Assembly (NCBI GenBank): GCA_019136395.1
Contig: JAGVUH010000048.1
Coordinates: 1-14,840, forward strand
DNA: 14,840 nucleotides
Reading direction: 5' to 3'
From: Gammaproteobacteria bacterium
Lineage (GTDB): Bacteria; Pseudomonadota; Gammaproteobacteria; Chromatiales; Chromatiaceae
The position numbers and the translations under genes were made by a program. The stretch's first letter is position 1; each line of letters starts with the position of its first letter. The notes below the pieces were generated by a model, which ran no database searches, had not been told where the DNA came from, and worked only from the letters and a program-made list of their open reading frames with translations. Below, piece after piece: positions 13,327 to 14,840 of the stretch.

Positions 13327-13428
13327 AGGGCGCCAGGCCGCGCGTCCCATCCCCGACCAGGCCCGCGGAGGGTTGAGGTTCGCGCCCGGACGGGCCCCTT
13401 CCGCTGAGTTTCCCGGGAGACGCCGCTG

Positions 13429-14229
13429 ATGCCCCGCCCCGCCACCCAACGCCTGCTGCAGATCTCCGACCCGCATATCTTCGCCGATCCCGAGGGTGAC
13501 CTGCTCGGCCAACGGACGCGCCTGACCCTGGAGGGGGTCCTGGACCTGGCCGGGTCGGCCTTTGGCGCCGCGGACCGGGTGCTGCTCACCGGCGATCTGT
13601 CCCAGGATGCCAGCCCGGCCAGCTACCGTTATCTCGCCGGGCGCTGCGCGCGACTGGGCCTCCCCTGCCACGCCATCCCCGGCAATCACGACGTGCCGGC
13701 GGAAATGGCCCGCAGCCTGGTTGGCGGGCCGATCGACATGCCACCCCGGGTCGACTGCGGACCCTGGAATCTGGCGCTGCTCGACTCCCACCTGCCCGGC
13801 TCCGAGGGCGGCCACCTGGCGGCCAAAGAACTGGCGATCCTGGAGGCGGCCCTGGCCGCCCGGCCACAGGCCCCGGCCATGGTGGTCCTGCATCATCAGC
13901 CCCTGCCCCTGGGCAGCCCCTGGCTGGACGAGATGACCCTGGACAACCCGGATGACTTTTTCGCCATCATCGACCGTCATCCCCAGGTGCGGGCTATCGT
14001 TTTTGGCCATGTGCACCAGGAATACGCCGGGGAGCGCCGGGGCGTCGCCCTGCTAGGTGCCCCCTCGACCTGCATCCAGTTCCTGCCCGGGAGCCTGGAC
14101 TTCGCCCTCGACCCGGCCACCCCCGGCTTTCGCTGGCTGGAACTCCACCCGGACGGCCGCCTCGCCACGGGCGTCGAGCGCATCGCCGCCTACCCCGATC
14201 CCCTCGACCTCAGCGGTAGCGGCTATTGA
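13429..14229 (+). CDS. cpdA: 3',5'-cyclic-AMP phosphodiesterase CpdA (Icc)
   Basis: The 266-aa class III cyclic nucleotide phosphodiesterase is expected to hydrolyse cAMP to AMP in the cytoplasm. The two-metal site is complete: D14-x-H16 in LLQISDPHIF, GDLSQD (55-60), GNHD (85-88), H155-H156 in VVLHHQPLPLGSPWLDE, and GHVHQE (193-198). The GAPSTCIQFLPG segment and the ending SGSGY closely mirror E. coli CpdA (PSTCVQF, SEGY; 275 aa). This supports CpdA rather than a generic metallophosphoesterase. The ATG at 13429 has a GGGAG 9-10 nt upstream. It follows bamE by 102 bp, and that gap shows nothing recognisable. It converges on sfsA. Substrate preference is a family inference. Confidence 0.93.
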   Translation: MPRPATQRLLQISDPHIFADPEGDLLGQRTRLTLEGVLDLAGSAFGAADRVLLTGDLSQDASPASYRYLAGRCARLGLPCHAIPGNHDVPAEMARSLVGGPIDMPPRVDCGPWNLALLDSHLPGSEGGHLAAKELAILEAALAARPQAPAMVVLHHQPLPLGSPWLDEMTLDNPDDFFAIIDRHPQVRAIVFGHVHQEYAGERRGVALLGAPSTCIQFLPGSLDFALDPATPGFRWLELHPDGRLATGVERIAAYPDPLDLSGSGY

Positions 14230-14236
14230 GTCCTCG

Positions 14237-14272
14237 CCAGGTGGGGTGCCCGGTCCTGCTTCTCCTACCTGG
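14237..14272. terminator. Inverted repeat in the convergent cpdA/sfsA gap, weak bidirectional terminator
   Basis: CCAGGT (14237-14242) and ACCTGG (14267-14272) pair. The stem can extend past one mismatch to GG/CC, with a loop of about 18-20 nt. It fills the 46-bp gap between two converging genes, where a terminator is expected. There is no T-tract, so support is positional. Confidence 0.3.
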
Positions 14273-14275
14273 TGT

Positions 14276-14840
14276 TCAAGCGAGGGTGACGGGCAGGCTC
14301 TCGCCGGTCTCGATGCCCGTCGCGGTATGCCGCAGGCGGATGGCGAGGAGTTCGACTCCGGCGCTGGCGACCTGACGCAGCCGCTCGGCATAACGGGGAT
14401 CGACCTCCACGGCGGGGGCGAAGCACTGACCCTCGGGCCGGTTGATGGCGAAGAGGATGATCGCCCGCCAGCCCGCGGCCCGGGCGGTCGCCAGCAGATC
14501 GAGATGCTTGCGACCGCGCTCGCTGACCGCATCCGGAAACAGGACCCGCTCACCTTCAAGCAGGGTCGTGTTCTTGATCTCCACCAGGGCATCGGGGGCC
14601 GGGCCCTCCCGTAACACGATGTCCAGCCGGCCCCCCGCCTGGCCGGCGGGGGCATAGACCTGCTCGCGGCGCAAGGAATGGTAGCCCGCCAGGGCCGGGA
14701 TGCGCCCGGTGGCGATGCCCTCCGCCAGGACGGCGTTGGGACGTCCGGTGTGGACGCCGATCCAGCCCTGGCCCATGTCCACCCGCTCCAGGGTCCAGGC
14801 CAGACGGCGACGGGGATCCGCGTGGTGACTGAGCTGGACG
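14276..14840 (-). CDS. sfsA: SfsA family DNA-binding protein / sugar fermentation stimulation protein, N-terminus beyond the right edge
   Basis: The minus strand is open from the stop at 14276-14278 to the window edge, about 187 codons of an expected 230-240. The visible part starts VQLSHHADPRRRLAWTLERV and continues GWIGVHTGRPN. This aligns by eye with the SfsA segment LSRSDNPKRKYPYTWELVEV, after the missing OB-fold-like N-terminus. The C-terminal part has a nuclease-like core with DIVLREG, ALVEIKNTTLL (E-x-K), FPDAVSERGRKHLDLL, AIILFAINRPE and the ending SLPVTLA, all hallmarks of SfsA. In E. coli SfsA binds DNA non-specifically and affects maltose genes, but its biochemical role is unclear. 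A GTG at 14782 would give a shorter protein but would cut the conserved fold, so the gene is taken to continue beyond the edge. Confidence 0.93.
   Translation of the reverse strand, partial: VQLSHHADPRRRLAWTLERVDMGQGWIGVHTGRPNAVLAEGIATGRIPALAGYHSLRREQVYAPAGQAGGRLDIVLREGPAPDALVEIKNTTLLEGERVLFPDAVSERGRKHLDLLATARAAGWRAIILFAINRPEGQCFAPAVEVDPRYAERLRQVASAGVELLAIRLRHTATGIETGESLPVTLA

Overview
The window is high-GC DNA from a gammaproteobacterium. The chain nadK-recN with fur and bamE, next to an hrcA-grpE-dnaK-dnaJ heat-shock cluster, is a gammaproteobacterial housekeeping neighbourhood. Keeping HrcA and a CIRCE operator beside a sigma-32-like promoter, together with a YeiH-type putative sulfate exporter, fits a Chromatiales-like (purple sulfur bacterium or relative) lineage. 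The lineage is inferred from gene content and composition, not demonstrated.

Layout. Positions 1-9455 form one long minus-strand run. Read in the direction of transcription it is hrcA, grpE, dnaK, dnaJ, a long YeiH-family transporter, a 42-residue membrane protein, a UspA-like protein, a membrane-anchored SRPBCC-like protein, and a metallophosphoesterase cut by the left edge. The plus strand then carries nadK, recN, bamE and cpdA. Fur lies on the minus strand between recN and bamE, and its 3' end overlaps that of recN. sfsA enters from the right edge on the minus strand.

The hrcA-nadK divergent region holds a perfect CIRCE operator just downstream of a near-consensus vegetative promoter reading into hrcA. 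A sigma-32-type promoter sits in the grpE-dnaK gap. The chaperone genes therefore look doubly controlled, by repression (HrcA) and by activation (RpoH). GrpE, DnaK and DnaJ form one folding machine and HrcA represses it. The 280-bp dnaK-dnaJ spacer is unusually rich in inverted repeats and has a TATAAT box.

The most unusual part is 500-4000, downstream of dnaJ. The YeiH-type transporter carries two large soluble insertions. It is followed by an overlooked 42-aa single-pass membrane protein. Two codon-length minisatellites then sit at the 5' ends of the next two genes: 15 bp x5 across the UspA start, and 39 bp x5-6 (13-residue units) at the start of the SRPBCC-like gene. A GC-rich palindrome with the core CCCCGCCAG recurs three times between genes.

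I found no RNA genes, CRISPR array, insertion sequence, phage gene or integrase. Most of the window is ordinary conserved housekeeping sequence.
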